This document shows positions 9,401 to 17,500 of a DNA stretch of 64,000 nucleotides, piece by piece; positions within the stretch are counted from its first letter, which is position 1; every line of letters starts with the position of its first letter. Position numbers and translations under genes: made by a program. The stretch covers positions 1-64,000 of the forward strand of contig CAILNT010000059.1 of assembly GCA_903835655.1 (NCBI GenBank), read 5' to 3'. The DNA comes from an uncultured Pseudomonadota bacterium (GTDB lineage Bacteria; Pseudomonadota; Gammaproteobacteria; Burkholderiales; Thiobacillaceae). The notes beneath the pieces were generated by a model. The model was given only the letters and a program-made list of their open reading frames with translations, was not told where the DNA came from and made no database searches.

Positions 9401-9845
9401 CCGCTACGTGGTCGCCTGCAACGGCCGGCGCGTGCCGCTGCGTTCGACCGGACGCCATGGCGAATACGTCGCCGGCATCCGCTACCGCGCCTGGCAACCG
9501 CCTTCCGCCTTGCATCCCACCATAGGTGTGCACAGTCCCCTGGTCATCGACCTGATCGACACCTGGACCGGCAAGGCCGTCGGCGGCTGCACCTACCATG
9601 TCAGCCACCCGGGCGGGCTCAGCTACGACGTGTTCCCGATCAACGCGAATGAAGCCGAGTCGCGCCGGGTCAACCGTTTCCAGGACTGGAACCACACGCC
9701 AGGACCCGTCGCAGTGCCCCCGGATCTGGCCCGGTTGGCGGAATTCTTCCCCAAGGGCAGCGGCTTGCGGCCGATGGCACCCCCGCCGGAGGAACCTACG
9801 CACGAGTATCCCTACACCCTGGATCTGCGCAGAAGGCCGGAGTGA
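6453..9845 (+). CDS. Transglutaminase-like protein with DUF2126 domain
   Basis: 1130 aa. Residues 1 to about 90 are the bacterial transglutaminase N-terminal beta domain (VAIRHKTHYRYDRPV). A transglutaminase-like cysteine-protease core follows, with catalytic Cys in ACGSCRDSAWLLV (about residue 179) and His/Asp in DLHAWAEVYV...GLDPTSG. From about residue 310 onward is a DUF2126 region of unknown fold role, including GGGNHVTLGG. First gene of a four-gene operon with an ATP-grasp/alpha-E protein, a second transglutaminase and a GATase. Such sets are predicted amidoligase systems that make and cleave peptide or isopeptide bonds; no substrate is known. Confidence 0.9.
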   Translation: MSIRVAIRHKTHYRYDRPVNMAPHILRLRPAPHSRTPILGYSLRILPEKHFLNWQQDPFGNFQARLVFPEKTTHFDIEVEVIADMTVINPFDFFLEEYASETPFEYDPQLAKELVPYCELSESGPLLMQWLAGVDRGKRRTQDFLVEINQKVWKALQYNIRMEPGVQSCEETLERACGSCRDSAWLLVQLLRHLGFAARFVSGYLVQLTADLKSLDGPSGPEADFTDLHAWAEVYVPGAGWIGLDPTSGLFAGENHIPLACTPDPVSAAPVTGAMDECEVSFSFENTVTRIHEDPRVTKPYRDDQWAAIDALGRAVDAKLLEYDVRLTMGGEPTFVSIDDMESAQWNSAALGAHKLERAQDLWNRLGKRFAADGLKFSGQGKWYPGEPLPRWALGLFWRTDGVPLWRDPALLADEGRDYGHCAPQAAAFMAKLAAHLGLADSYIQSGYEDALHYLLKESELPVNLDALHADLKDPQERRSLADKLARGLDEPVGYVLPIAWDWDTSAWKSGAWAFRRGRLYLIPGDSPMGLRLPLDSLPWVAEEKRDPTWPLDMFAPRGKLPDPYGEIARRFSEFQPEVTAHPEIQAQAAADIQIPPLPALKGEIKVIHTALCVEARGGVVRIFMPPLTTLEHYLELTAAIEQVAALLETPVILEGYEPPRDWRLQRLMVTPDPGVIEVNIHPASNWEDLVENTRILYEEARLARLTTEKFMLDGRHTGTGGGNHVTLGGAAPADSPMLRRPDLVMSLVTYWQHHPGLSYLFSGMFIGPTSQAPRVDEGRDEKLYELEIAFQQMPAGETNQLWLVDRLLRNLLVDLTGNTHRSEFSIDKLYSPDSPSGRQGLVEFRGFEMPPHERMSAAQMLLLRILVARFWDRPYRHRLVRWGTQLHDRFMLPHHVRADLLDVVRDIQESGYPFQADWLDPFIEFRFPRVGTVKIDDIEIELRTAIEPWHVLGEELSSVGTARFVDSSVERVQVRLTGLTDSRYVVACNGRRVPLRSTGRHGEYVAGIRYRAWQPPSALHPTIGVHSPLVIDLIDTWTGKAVGGCTYHVSHPGGLSYDVFPINANEAESRRVNRFQDWNHTPGPVAVPPDLARLAEFFPKGSGLRPMAPPPEEPTHEYPYTLDLRRRPE

Positions 9846-9855
9846 GTGTTGCCCA

Positions 9856-9874
9856 GTAGCGCTGACAGCGCTAC
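9856..9874 (+). other. Intercistronic hairpin
   Basis: GTAGCGCT / AGCGCTAC, a perfect 8-bp inverted repeat with a 3-nt loop, in the 59-nt gap between the DUF2126 gene and the ATP-grasp gene. No T-run follows, so it is more likely an mRNA stability or processing hairpin than a terminator. Confidence 0.5.
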
Positions 9875-9904
9875 GAAAGCACGCCAGTTGGGTAGTATTC
9901 GCGG

Positions 9905-12397
9905 ATGAATCGACTTCTCAGCGTCTGCGCCGACTACCGCCCACTCCTCGGCGCCTGGGACGAGATGTGGGACGCGGAGGCCGGTGTGCGCCCGCATTGG
10001 ACGCACCTGGTCGATGGCTTGAACCGGCTCGGGTCGCACGAGTGGGTGGAGCGCGGCCAGCGGATCGGCCGCCTGCTGCGCGAGAACGGGGTCACCTACC
10101 ACGTCTACGACGACCCGCGCGGCTATAGCCGCACCTGGGAACTCGATCCGATTCCTCTGGTGCTCGATGGCGGCGAATGGCTGTCCATTGCCGCCGGGCT
10201 GGAACAGCGCGCGCGCCTGCTCGACCTGATCCTGCGCGATCTGTACGGCAACCAGACCACGCTCAAACGCGGCCTGTTGCCGCCGGAACTGATCTACGCC
10301 CACGCGGGCTATCTGCGCCCCATGCTGGGCGCCCTGCCCGACCGCAGGCAGCTGCTGCTCTATGCTGCGGACATCGCGCGCGGGCCGGATGGCCGGGTGT
10401 GGGTGACTGCGGACCGCACGCAATCGCCCTCCGGTTTCGGCTATGCCCTGGAAAACCGAGCGGTGATGGCGCGCAGCTTCCCGGAACTCCTCGAGGACTC
10501 CGGCGTGGCCAAGCTCACGCACTGGCTGGAAGCGATGCAAGCCACACTCGCCGGTTTGTCACCCGGGGGGGACGAACATCCCCATGTCGTGGTGCTCACC
10601 CCCGGCCCGGCCAACGAGACCTATTTCGAACATGCTTATCTGGCCGCGCGCCTGGGCTACACCCTGGCCCAGGGCGACGATCTCACCGTGCGCGAGGGCC
10701 GCGTCTGGCTGAAAGCGGTCTCCGGCCTGAAGCCGGTGGACGTGATCCTGCGCCGTGTCGACGAGGCCTGGTGCGACCCGCTGGAACTGCGGCAGGATTC
10801 GCGCCTGGGGACGGCCGGCCTGATCGAAGCCCTGCGGCGCGGCACGGTGGCGATGGCCAACCCGCCCGGTTCCGGGTTGCTGGAAAACCCGGCGCTGCTG
10901 CCCTTCCTGCCGATGCTGGCGCGGGCGCTCCTGGGGGAGGAGTTGAAGCTGGCGACCGCGGCGACCTGGTGGTGCGGACAGGAGAAGGAATGCGAGTACG
11001 TGCTGGCCAACCTGCCCGGCCTGGTGCTCAAACCCATCGCCCGCGGCCAGAGCAACGAAATCGTGCTGGGCGCGGCCCTGGACCGCAAGCAACTGGCTGC
11101 CTGGCGCGAACGCATCCGCGCCCGCCCACATCTCTATGTCGGCCAGCAGCCGTTGGCCTTGTCCAGTGTCCCGGCGCTGCATGAACAGCGGATGGCGCCG
11201 CTGCACATGAGCTTGCGCACCTTCCTGGTCAGCCATGGCGAGGGCTATGCCACACTGCCCGGAGGCCTTACCCGCTGCGGCAGCGCGGCCTTGCTCTCCG
11301 GCCAGAGCGGCGCCCTGTCGAAAGACACCTGGGTCACACCGGGGCCGCCCAAGCCACTTTCCAGGCGTCCCTTAACGCACGCAGCGGGCCGACCGGAAAC
11401 GGAAATCCTCACCAGCCGCGCCGCGGACAACCTGTTCTGGGCGGGGCGTTACCTGGAACGCGCGGAGGGTGTGGCGCGTCTGCTGCGCACTGTGCTGGAC
11501 GGACTCTGGGAAGAGGACATCACCCCGGGACTGGCACCGGTGTTGGAAGCCCTGATGCGTATGATCGGTCATAGCCGTTGCCACGACGCCAGCGACCCGC
11601 CCGCCGACCTGGCCTGCGAGATTCGCGACCTGCTCACCTACGAGGAACGCCCCGGTAATCTCGCCGATTCCGTGCGCGCACTGCTCGGCTGCGCCTACGG
11701 CACGCGCGAATACTGGTCGGTGGCGATCTGGCGTCTGCTGGGCCGCATCGAACGCGACTGGGGCAAACGCCCGCGCCACCGCGGCCACGGCCACGAACGC
11801 ACCGACCTCTGGCTGGGGCGGCTGATCGACACCCTGGCGGGCCTGGCGGGCCTGGCCTCGGAAACCCTGCCACACGCCGACGCTTTCCGTTTCTTCGATC
11901 TGGGCCGGCGTATCGAGCGCGGCCTCTCCGCCTGCGGAGTACTCGGCAGTATCCTGGAGTCGCGACTGGCCGACGAAGCCGAGCGCGAGAGCCTGTCCCT
12001 GGTGCTCGCCAGCGCGGACAGCCTGATCACCTTCCGCCGCCGCTACCGCCGAGAGCCGTTCCTGGCGGGGGTGCTGGAACTGCTGCTCTGGGACACCGGC
12101 AGCCCACGCGCACTGGTCTACCAACTCCATACCGCGCGCCTGCACCTCGACGCGCTCGCACCGCCGCAGCAACGCTGCCAGGGAGATCGCCTGCTGCACT
12201 GCGCGGAAGAGCGTCTCAAGGCCAGTGCGAACTGTGCCGAGGATTTGTACATCGATGCCGGGGAACGCGAGCTTCTGATCCAGGTACTGAAAGAGGTGAC
12301 CGGCTCGCTCAGTGGGACCTCAGACGCCATCGCCCAGACCTGGTTCACCCACGTGCAGGCTTTGCACGCCCTGAACGCGGAGTCGCTACTGCGATGA
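9905..12397 (+). CDS. Circularly permuted ATP-grasp (type 2) fused to alpha-E (DUF403) domain
   Basis: 830 aa. The first ~470 residues are the circularly permuted ATP-grasp (DUF404/407) domain: RRVDEAWCDPLELR, NPPGSGLLENPALL and the late lysine segment LPGLVLKPIARGQSNEIVLG. The remainder is an all-alpha DUF403 'alpha-E' domain starting near LTSRAADNLFWAGRYLERAEG. In many genomes these are two adjacent genes; here they are fused. ATP-grasp enzymes of this clade are predicted COOH-NH2 ligases that form peptide-like bonds via an acyl phosphate. Its stop overlaps the next start (ATGA at 12394). Confidence 0.9.
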   Translation: MNRLLSVCADYRPLLGAWDEMWDAEAGVRPHWTHLVDGLNRLGSHEWVERGQRIGRLLRENGVTYHVYDDPRGYSRTWELDPIPLVLDGGEWLSIAAGLEQRARLLDLILRDLYGNQTTLKRGLLPPELIYAHAGYLRPMLGALPDRRQLLLYAADIARGPDGRVWVTADRTQSPSGFGYALENRAVMARSFPELLEDSGVAKLTHWLEAMQATLAGLSPGGDEHPHVVVLTPGPANETYFEHAYLAARLGYTLAQGDDLTVREGRVWLKAVSGLKPVDVILRRVDEAWCDPLELRQDSRLGTAGLIEALRRGTVAMANPPGSGLLENPALLPFLPMLARALLGEELKLATAATWWCGQEKECEYVLANLPGLVLKPIARGQSNEIVLGAALDRKQLAAWRERIRARPHLYVGQQPLALSSVPALHEQRMAPLHMSLRTFLVSHGEGYATLPGGLTRCGSAALLSGQSGALSKDTWVTPGPPKPLSRRPLTHAAGRPETEILTSRAADNLFWAGRYLERAEGVARLLRTVLDGLWEEDITPGLAPVLEALMRMIGHSRCHDASDPPADLACEIRDLLTYEERPGNLADSVRALLGCAYGTREYWSVAIWRLLGRIERDWGKRPRHRGHGHERTDLWLGRLIDTLAGLAGLASETLPHADAFRFFDLGRRIERGLSACGVLGSILESRLADEAERESLSLVLASADSLITFRRRYRREPFLAGVLELLLWDTGSPRALVYQLHTARLHLDALAPPQQRCQGDRLLHCAEERLKASANCAEDLYIDAGERELLIQVLKEVTGSLSGTSDAIAQTWFTHVQALHALNAESLLR

Positions 12398-13362
12398 ACC
12401 AGTCTCAGTCTCAAACGCAGTCTCAAACGCAAACGCAGACGCAAACGCAGACGTATTTCTCCCCCATTTTTCAGGGGGCGGCGCCCACTCGCTTCCGCAT
12501 CGAACACCTCACCCGGTACCGTTACCTCAACGAAGTCGGCCTCAACTACGGAGAAGCCCGCCTGCTGCCGCGCCAGACGCCGGGACAGCGCGTGCTCTTC
12601 AGCCAGTTGGAACTCGACCCCAGGCCGGACGACTACCGGGAACGGGCGGACCCCTGGGGTAACCGGATCGCCTGGTTCATGTCGCAGCAGCCCCACCCCT
12701 CGCTCTGCGTGATCGCCCACAGCCTGATCGAGCGCCTGCCCACGCCCCTCCCGGACGACTCACCCCCTTGGGAGGAAGTGGCCGCGCGTCTGCGCGGGCC
12801 CGCCGATGCGGCCGTGGCCGCACGCGAGTTCTGCCTGGAGTCGCCGATGATCGCCGCCTCAGAGGAGGCCACGACCTACGTCGGCGCCTCCTTTACGCCG
12901 GGGCGGGGACTGCTCGAAGCCGTGGCGGATCTCAGTGCCCGCATCCGCACAGATTTCCGCTACCGTCCCAACGCCACCCAGATCGACACGCCGCTCTCCG
13001 AAGTGCTGCGGGAACGCCACGGCGTCTGCCAGGACTTCGCCCACCTCGCGTTGGCCGGTCTGCGCGGACTGGGCCTGGCCGCCCGCTACGTCAGCGGCTA
13101 CCTGGAAACCATTCCGCCGGAGGGCCAACCCGCCCAGGTGGGGGCCGACGCCTCGCACGCCTGGATCGGAGTCTGGCTACCCGAATTGGGCTGGTTCGAT
13201 TTCGACCCGACCAACGGCGTGGCCTGCGGCGAGGGCCACCTCACCCTCGCCTGGGGCCGCGATTACAGCGATGTCACTCCGTTCAAGGGTGTGATCCACG
13301 GCGGCGGCGCGCATACCCTGACGGTCGGCGTCACCGTCACCCGACTCGGGAACGACACGTGA
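12394..13362 (+). CDS. Transglutaminase family protein with Gln-rich N-terminal repeat
   Basis: 322 aa. The ATG overlaps the preceding stop (ATGA), which supports this start even though the first ~20 residues are a low-complexity Q-S/Q-T run. Then come the transglutaminase N domain (FRIEHLTRYRYLNEV) and the core with catalytic Cys in RHGVCQDFAHLAL, His in DASHAWIGVW and Asp in FDFDPTNG. Probably a cysteine peptidase or amidase acting with the ATP-grasp ligase. The next gene starts at GTGA over this stop, so the three downstream cistrons are translationally coupled. Confidence 0.9.
   Translation: MNQSQSQTQSQTQTQTQTQTYFSPIFQGAAPTRFRIEHLTRYRYLNEVGLNYGEARLLPRQTPGQRVLFSQLELDPRPDDYRERADPWGNRIAWFMSQQPHPSLCVIAHSLIERLPTPLPDDSPPWEEVAARLRGPADAAVAAREFCLESPMIAASEEATTYVGASFTPGRGLLEAVADLSARIRTDFRYRPNATQIDTPLSEVLRERHGVCQDFAHLALAGLRGLGLAARYVSGYLETIPPEGQPAQVGADASHAWIGVWLPELGWFDFDPTNGVACGEGHLTLAWGRDYSDVTPFKGVIHGGGAHTLTVGVTVTRLGNDT
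12401..12453 (+). repeat. Hexameric microsatellite coding for a Gln-Ser/Thr tract
   Basis: Tandem near-identical 6-bp units (CAGTCT, CAAACG, CAGACG) at the very start of the transglutaminase gene, encoding alternating Gln with Ser or Thr. Units are a multiple of 3, so copy-number change alters tract length without a frameshift. Confidence 0.8.
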
Positions 13363-14081
13363 AGCAGCGCAAGCTCATTCTGCTCAAGGCCGGCAGCACC
13401 TTCCCGGAAATCGCCGCCCGCCTGGGCGATTTCGACGCCTGGCTGCTCTCTGGCCTGAGCCTTCCCGCCGAGCGGGTCGAAGTCCGGGAAATCTGGCGCG
13501 ACGCCCCTCTGCCGGAAATGGAAGAGTGCGCCGGCGTGATCATGAGCGGCGCCCATGCCATGCTGACCGACGCCCTGCCCTGGATGCGGCGTGCGCTGGA
13601 CTGGCTGCCACGCCTGGTAGCCGCCGAAATCCCCTACCTGGGCATCTGCTTTGGCCATCAGCTACTCGCCGAGGCGATGGGTGGGGTGGTCGACTTCCAT
13701 CCCGACGGCAGGGAGATCGGCTGTGTCGACATCCGGCTCCACCCCGCGGCCGCCGTCGACCGGCTGTTTTCCCACCTGCCCGCGCGCTTCCTGGCCCCGG
13801 CCGTGCATTCCCAGAGCGTACGCACGCTCCCCCCCGGCGCCATCCTGCTGGCGGGCAACGACTTCGAACCGCACCACGCCTTCCGTGTGGGTGGCCAGGC
13901 ATGGGGTATCCAGTTCCACCCGGAATTCAACCGGGAACGCATGGACGCCTACGTGCACCACCTCGCATTGCAGTTACAGGCGGCCGGGCAGGATAGTGGC
14001 CAGATCCGCGCCCATCTCTGCGACATCCAGGGCGCTGCCGAACTGTTGCCGCGCTTCGCGGCGCTGGCGCGGTTCACGTGA
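13359..14081 (+). CDS. Class I glutamine amidotransferase
   Basis: 240 aa from GTG at 13359 (GTGA overlap with the preceding stop). A longer frame upstream exists but lies inside the transglutaminase gene. GATase triad: Cys in LGICFGHQLLAEA and His-x-Glu in GIQFHPEF. This is the stand-alone GMP-synthase-like GATase type, which hydrolyses glutamine to ammonia or cleaves gamma-glutamyl bonds. Last gene of the amidoligase operon. It may supply ammonia or trim gamma-glutamyl products; the substrate is not known. Confidence 0.87.
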   Translation: MKQRKLILLKAGSTFPEIAARLGDFDAWLLSGLSLPAERVEVREIWRDAPLPEMEECAGVIMSGAHAMLTDALPWMRRALDWLPRLVAAEIPYLGICFGHQLLAEAMGGVVDFHPDGREIGCVDIRLHPAAAVDRLFSHLPARFLAPAVHSQSVRTLPPGAILLAGNDFEPHHAFRVGGQAWGIQFHPEFNRERMDAYVHHLALQLQAAGQDSGQIRAHLCDIQGAAELLPRFAALARFT

Positions 14082-14262
14082 CCTGAATCAAGAATTCCCG
14101 TTTCTCCAGCGAGCAAGGGGCCACACGCGGGCATAATCGCGCGCCTTGCGACGGCGATGGTAACAAGATACCAGGACAATGTAGCCGTCACATTCCCGCG
14201 CTACGCTGCCCCACCTTGGTCGGCGAGCCCGCGCGGCCAACGACGAGATGGAGGAACAAACG

Positions 14263-14514
14263 ATGGAAATCCACGCGCCCGCCTTGCGAGCCCGCAAGGA
14301 GCGCCGCCGCAATCTGGCGCTAAGGCAACACTTCGAAACCGCCCAGGCACTGCTCAAGCCTTTGCTGGGCGACCCCAACAACCATAATGGCACCGCCTTC
14401 TACCGGGCCATGAACACCTTGCAGAAGACTTTTCCGAATCTGTCCGTCAGCGAGATCGAAGCCCTGGTCGCCGCCGTGGTGAGGAGCGTGCAAACCCGAG
14501 CCAGCAATCCCTGA
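14263..14514 (+). CDS. Small unknown basic helical protein
   Basis: 83 aa. The ATG at 14263 has GAGGAAC 8 nt upstream; the in-frame ATG at 14248 lacks a site. Sequence is helical and basic at the N-terminus (RARKERRRNLALRQH), then acidic/neutral. No family recognised. It sits between the amidoligase operon and waaC, 56 nt before the latter, with its own 181-bp upstream gap. Confidence 0.6.
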   Translation: MEIHAPALRARKERRRNLALRQHFETAQALLKPLLGDPNNHNGTAFYRAMNTLQKTFPNLSVSEIEALVAAVVRSVQTRASNP

Positions 14515-14570
14515 CCCGCGTCATCGAAGAAGGCCCGGACCGTCCGGGACGATCCTGCTATCGTCCGTTC

Positions 14571-15554
14571 ATGCACATACTCATCGTCAAGATGACTTCG
14601 CTGGGCGATGTCATTCACATGCTGCCGGCGCTGACCGAGGCGGCGACTCAAATTCCAGGCTTGCGCGCCGACTGGGTGGTGGAAGAAGGTTACGCCGCCA
14701 TTCCCGCGTGGCATCCCGCGGTCACGCGGGTGATACCCTCGGCGTTGCGACGCTGGCGTGGCGGCCAGGGCCACCCCTGGAGAGAGATGGCGGCCTTTCG
14801 CCGCGCGATTCAGGCACGCAGATACGACCTGGTCCTGGATGCACAGGGCTTGATCAAGAGCGCGCTGGTCTCACTCCTGGCGTACGGGCCGCGCGCGGGT
14901 CTGGCCAGGGGCAGCGCCCGCGAGTCCCTGGCCTGCCTGGCCTACGCGCGGCGCTACCCGGCGCCACGCGAACTGCACGCCATCACCCGCAACCGCCTGC
15001 TCACAGCGCAGGCCCTGGGCTACCCCTGTGGGGCCGAGGCAGAACTCCGCTACGGCCTGAGCGCGCCCCCACCCTTTACCGTGACCGGCCTGGCTGCAGA
15101 CTATGTGGTCTGCCTGCATGGTACCGCGCGCCCGGAAAAGGAATATCCCGAACGAGACTGGGCCCCCGTGCTGGCGAGCATCGTCGCCTCAGGCCTGGGT
15201 GTGGCCCTGCCCTGGGGAAACGCAAGGGAAAAGGCGCGCGCCGAACGACTGGCGTCGCGACTCTCCGGCGGCGTCGTATTGCCACGACTGGAGCTGCCCG
15301 AACTGGCTGGATTGATCGCCGCCGCACGCGGCGTGATCGGCGTCGACACCGGACTGATGCACCTGGCCGCGGCGTTCCAGAAGCCCGGAATCGGCCTGTA
15401 TCCTGCCACCCCGCCACAACGTTACGGCGCTTACGCGGAAGCGAATGCCCCCGCCCTGGTCAACTTGTCGCTGCCGGAAGACCTGACGCCGGAATCGGTG
15501 GCACGGCGGTTCGAGCGCGACATGAGCCTGGCGCCGCGACCGGTAACGCCTTGA
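14571..15554 (+). CDS. waaC: Lipopolysaccharide heptosyltransferase I
   Basis: 327 aa, GT9 family. It transfers the first L-glycero-D-manno-heptose to Kdo of lipid A at the inner face of the cytoplasmic membrane. The N-terminal MTSLGDVIHMLPALTEA is typical, as is the donor-site region GVDTGLMHLAAAF near residue 260. Normal length. No other LPS core genes are adjacent. Confidence 0.93.
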   Translation: MHILIVKMTSLGDVIHMLPALTEAATQIPGLRADWVVEEGYAAIPAWHPAVTRVIPSALRRWRGGQGHPWREMAAFRRAIQARRYDLVLDAQGLIKSALVSLLAYGPRAGLARGSARESLACLAYARRYPAPRELHAITRNRLLTAQALGYPCGAEAELRYGLSAPPPFTVTGLAADYVVCLHGTARPEKEYPERDWAPVLASIVASGLGVALPWGNAREKARAERLASRLSGGVVLPRLELPELAGLIAAARGVIGVDTGLMHLAAAFQKPGIGLYPATPPQRYGAYAEANAPALVNLSLPEDLTPESVARRFERDMSLAPRPVTP

Positions 15555-15577
15555 TTTTCCAAGAGTCGGCGGGTTTC

Positions 15578-15607
15578 TGGACTTTTAGGTGTGATTTACG
15601 GCACAAT
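15578..15607 (+). promoter_or_regulatory. Candidate sigma-70 promoter of aroQ-accB
   Basis: TGGACT (15578-15583) and CACAAT (15602-15607), spaced 18 bp, 34 nt before the aroQ start. Each hexamer matches consensus at 4 of 6. Modest evidence. Confidence 0.35.
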
Positions 15608-15641
15608 CGCCGCCGTTTCCAACCAGCCTGCAAGCCCTCAC

Positions 15642-16121
15642 ATGCCTCGCAAGCGCACGCCGAAACAAGAGGCTGAACCCGCCGCCCGCATCCTGGTTCT
15701 GCATGGTCCCAATCTCAACCTGCTGGGTACCCGCGAGCCCAAGCATTACGGCCACCAGACCCTGAGCGAAATCGACGCCACCCTGATCGAACAGGGCACG
15801 GCCGCAGGCGTGGCTGTCGAGTGTTTTCAGAGCAATGCCGAGCACGCCCTGATCGAGCGCATACATGCCGCTCGCGGACAGGGGGTTACCTGGCTCATCA
15901 TCAACCCGGCCGCATTCACGCATACCAGCGTCGCCCTGCGCGACGCCCTGGCTGCGGTGGCCCTCCCTTTCATCGAAGTACACCTGTCCAACGTCCACGC
16001 CCGCGAGGAGTTCCGCAAGCATTCGTATTTTTCCGATCTTGCGGTCGGCGTGATCTCCGGCCTGGGCGCGATGGGTTACCTGTTCGCGCTGGGCTATGCC
16101 CTCAACGCCCTGAAGGAATGA
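15642..16121 (+). CDS. aroQ: 3-dehydroquinate dehydratase, type II
   Basis: 159 aa from the ATG at 15642. It dehydrates 3-dehydroquinate in the shikimate pathway. Visible are the active-site segment [14 protein letters not shown], the proton-donor loop with NPAAFTHTS, and the [15 protein letters not shown] segment. About 17 residues precede the core, an extension common in betaproteobacterial copies. accB starts 4 nt after its stop, the familiar aroQ-accB order. Confidence 0.97.
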   Translation: MPRKRTPKQEAEPAARILVLHGPNLNLLGTREPKHYGHQTLSEIDATLIEQGTAAGVAVECFQSNAEHALIERIHAARGQGVTWLIINPAAFTHTSVALRDALAAVALPFIEVHLSNVHAREEFRKHSYFSDLAVGVISGLGAMGYLFALGYALNALKE

Positions 16122-16125
16122 AGCT

Positions 16126-16587
16126 ATGGATCTGCGCAAGCTCAAGAAACTGATCGACCTGGTCCAGGAATCCGGCATCGCCGAACTGGAAATCACCGAG
16201 GGCGAGGAAAAAGTCCGCATCACCCGCGCGGTGGCAGGACAAACCATCTATGCCGGTGCACCCATGATGCATCCTGGCATGATGCCCACTTACATGCCGC
16301 AGCCCGCGGCGGCGCCTGTTGCCGCGGCCGTGGTGGAACCGGCGGCCCCCGAAGGCCACGTGGTGAAGTCGCCCATGGTCGGCACCTTCTATCGCACCCC
16401 GTCGCCCAACGCCAAATCCTTTGTGGAAGTGGGCCAAACGGTCAAGACCGGCGACACGCTCTGCATCATCGAAGCCATGAAGCTCATGAACGAGATCGAG
16501 GCGGATGAAGGCGGCGTGATCAAGGCCATCCTGATCGAGAACGGTCAGCCGGTGGAATACGGTGAGCCGCTGTTCATCATTGGGTAA
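16126..16587 (+). CDS. accB: Acetyl-CoA carboxylase biotin carboxyl carrier protein
   Basis: 153 aa. It carries the covalently bound biotin that shuttles CO2 between AccC and the carboxyltransferase in fatty acid synthesis. Biotinylation motif EAMKLMNE with the lysine at about residue 119. A Met/Pro/Ala-rich linker (about 50-75) separates the N-terminal helices from the biotinyl domain. accC would normally follow at once; here about 935 bp carrying a MNT/HEPN pair intervenes. Confidence 0.98.
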   Translation: MDLRKLKKLIDLVQESGIAELEITEGEEKVRITRAVAGQTIYAGAPMMHPGMMPTYMPQPAAAPVAAAVVEPAAPEGHVVKSPMVGTFYRTPSPNAKSFVEVGQTVKTGDTLCIIEAMKLMNEIEADEGGVIKAILIENGQPVEYGEPLFIIG

Positions 16588-16597
16588 TTTGCGCGCC

Positions 16598-16897
16598 ATG
16601 CGTCTCGCAGCAGAACAGGCCGCAGCGATCAAATCAGGGGTCGTCGGCGCCTTCGGCGCAGAGGCCTGGGTCTGGTTGTTCGGCTCGCGCGTACGCGATG
16701 ATCTATTGGGCGGCGACATCGATCTCTACGTCGAATTGCCGGCGCAGACTGAACACGTCTTCGCGCGCACCGTGCAGCTCAACGGCAGCTTGCAGATGGC
16801 CCTGGGCGAGCAGCGTATCGACATCGTCACCCATCTTGCCGGCTCGCCACTGCAACCGGTGCATCTGGCCGCCCGCGCAGAGGGAGTGCCATTGTGA
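16598..16897 (+). CDS. MNT-type nucleotidyltransferase (MntA-like antitoxin)
   Basis: 99 aa from the ATG at 16598, 10 nt after accB. Minimal nucleotidyltransferase fold with LFGSRVRDDLLGGDIDLYV, giving the GS(x)nDxD metal/nucleotide signature. In characterised pairs MntA AMPylates a tyrosine of the HEPN toxin HepT and silences it. The next gene overlaps at GTGA and encodes the HEPN partner. The pair interrupts the accB-accC operon. Confidence 0.85.
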   Translation: MRLAAEQAAAIKSGVVGAFGAEAWVWLFGSRVRDDLLGGDIDLYVELPAQTEHVFARTVQLNGSLQMALGEQRIDIVTHLAGSPLQPVHLAARAEGVPL

Positions 16898-17409
16898 CGG
16901 CGGAACCGCTGCTGGCTCGCCTGGGCCAGGTGATCGGCGTACTGGATCGGGAAGCGGAATTGCTGGCCGACGTGACCCGGCGCCTGTTCGCGCACGCCCA
17001 GCCCTGCCCGGACTGGCTCATCGCCCAGATCGCCACTCCGGAAGGGGCGGATTGCCTAGAATCCTTCGTCGGCAAGTTCTCGCGCATGCAGGACAACCTG
17101 GTGGACAAATTGATATCCCTGCTGTTGCAGGCGGCAGGCGAGCAGCCCGGTGCCGCCATCGACAATCTCAACCGAATCGAGCGCTGGGGTTATCTCAGCG
17201 ACGTGCCCCGCTGGCTGGGCATGCGCCGCCTGCGCAACCGGCTGGTTCATGAATACCTGGAACACACCGTCGGTCTGGCGGAGGTTCTGGGCGAAGCCCA
17301 AGCTTTCAGTCTGACCATGCGGGAGACCTACGGCGCCTTGCGCGAATTCGCGCGGCAACGCCTGGCTCTTCCACTCACGGCAACTACGAATGAGGCCACC
17401 CATGTTTGA
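16894..17409 (+). CDS. HEPN-domain protein (HepT-like toxin or MNT partner)
   Basis: 171 aa from GTG at 16894. Helical HEPN fold with RLRNRLVHEYLE, the R-x4-H-x-Y motif of RNase-type HEPN toxins, at about residues 110-121. Longer than the usual ~120-140 aa HepT. Its last codons (NEATHV, stop) are made by a duplicated copy of the accC leader, so the present 3' end arose by the duplication described at 17392. MntA/HepT function is inferred from family and gene order. Confidence 0.82.
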   Translation: MTAEPLLARLGQVIGVLDREAELLADVTRRLFAHAQPCPDWLIAQIATPEGADCLESFVGKFSRMQDNLVDKLISLLLQAAGEQPGAAIDNLNRIERWGYLSDVPRWLGMRRLRNRLVHEYLEHTVGLAEVLGEAQAFSLTMRETYGALREFARQRLALPLTATTNEATHV

Positions 17410-17436
17410 AAAAATCCTGATCGCTAACCGCGGCGA
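17392..17436 (+). repeat. 45-bp duplicate of accC start region (upstream copy)
   Basis: Identical over 45 bp to 17513-17557. It includes the accC Shine-Dalgarno, ATG and first 11 codons, then diverges. The truncated reading frame from this ATG (17402) is not a functional accC. It provides the last codons and stop of the HEPN gene. Confidence 0.9.
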
Positions 17437-17500
17437 CCAGCTGCCGGTAGGCAGCGCAGCAGCGAAGCTAAATCGCCTGGCGGCGACCCGCCGCCAAGGA

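Noticed and set aside
17402..17500. A second short accC-like start (ATG at 17402)
   Set aside because: Only the first 11 codons match AccC; the sequence then diverges, so it is a duplication scar, not a gene.
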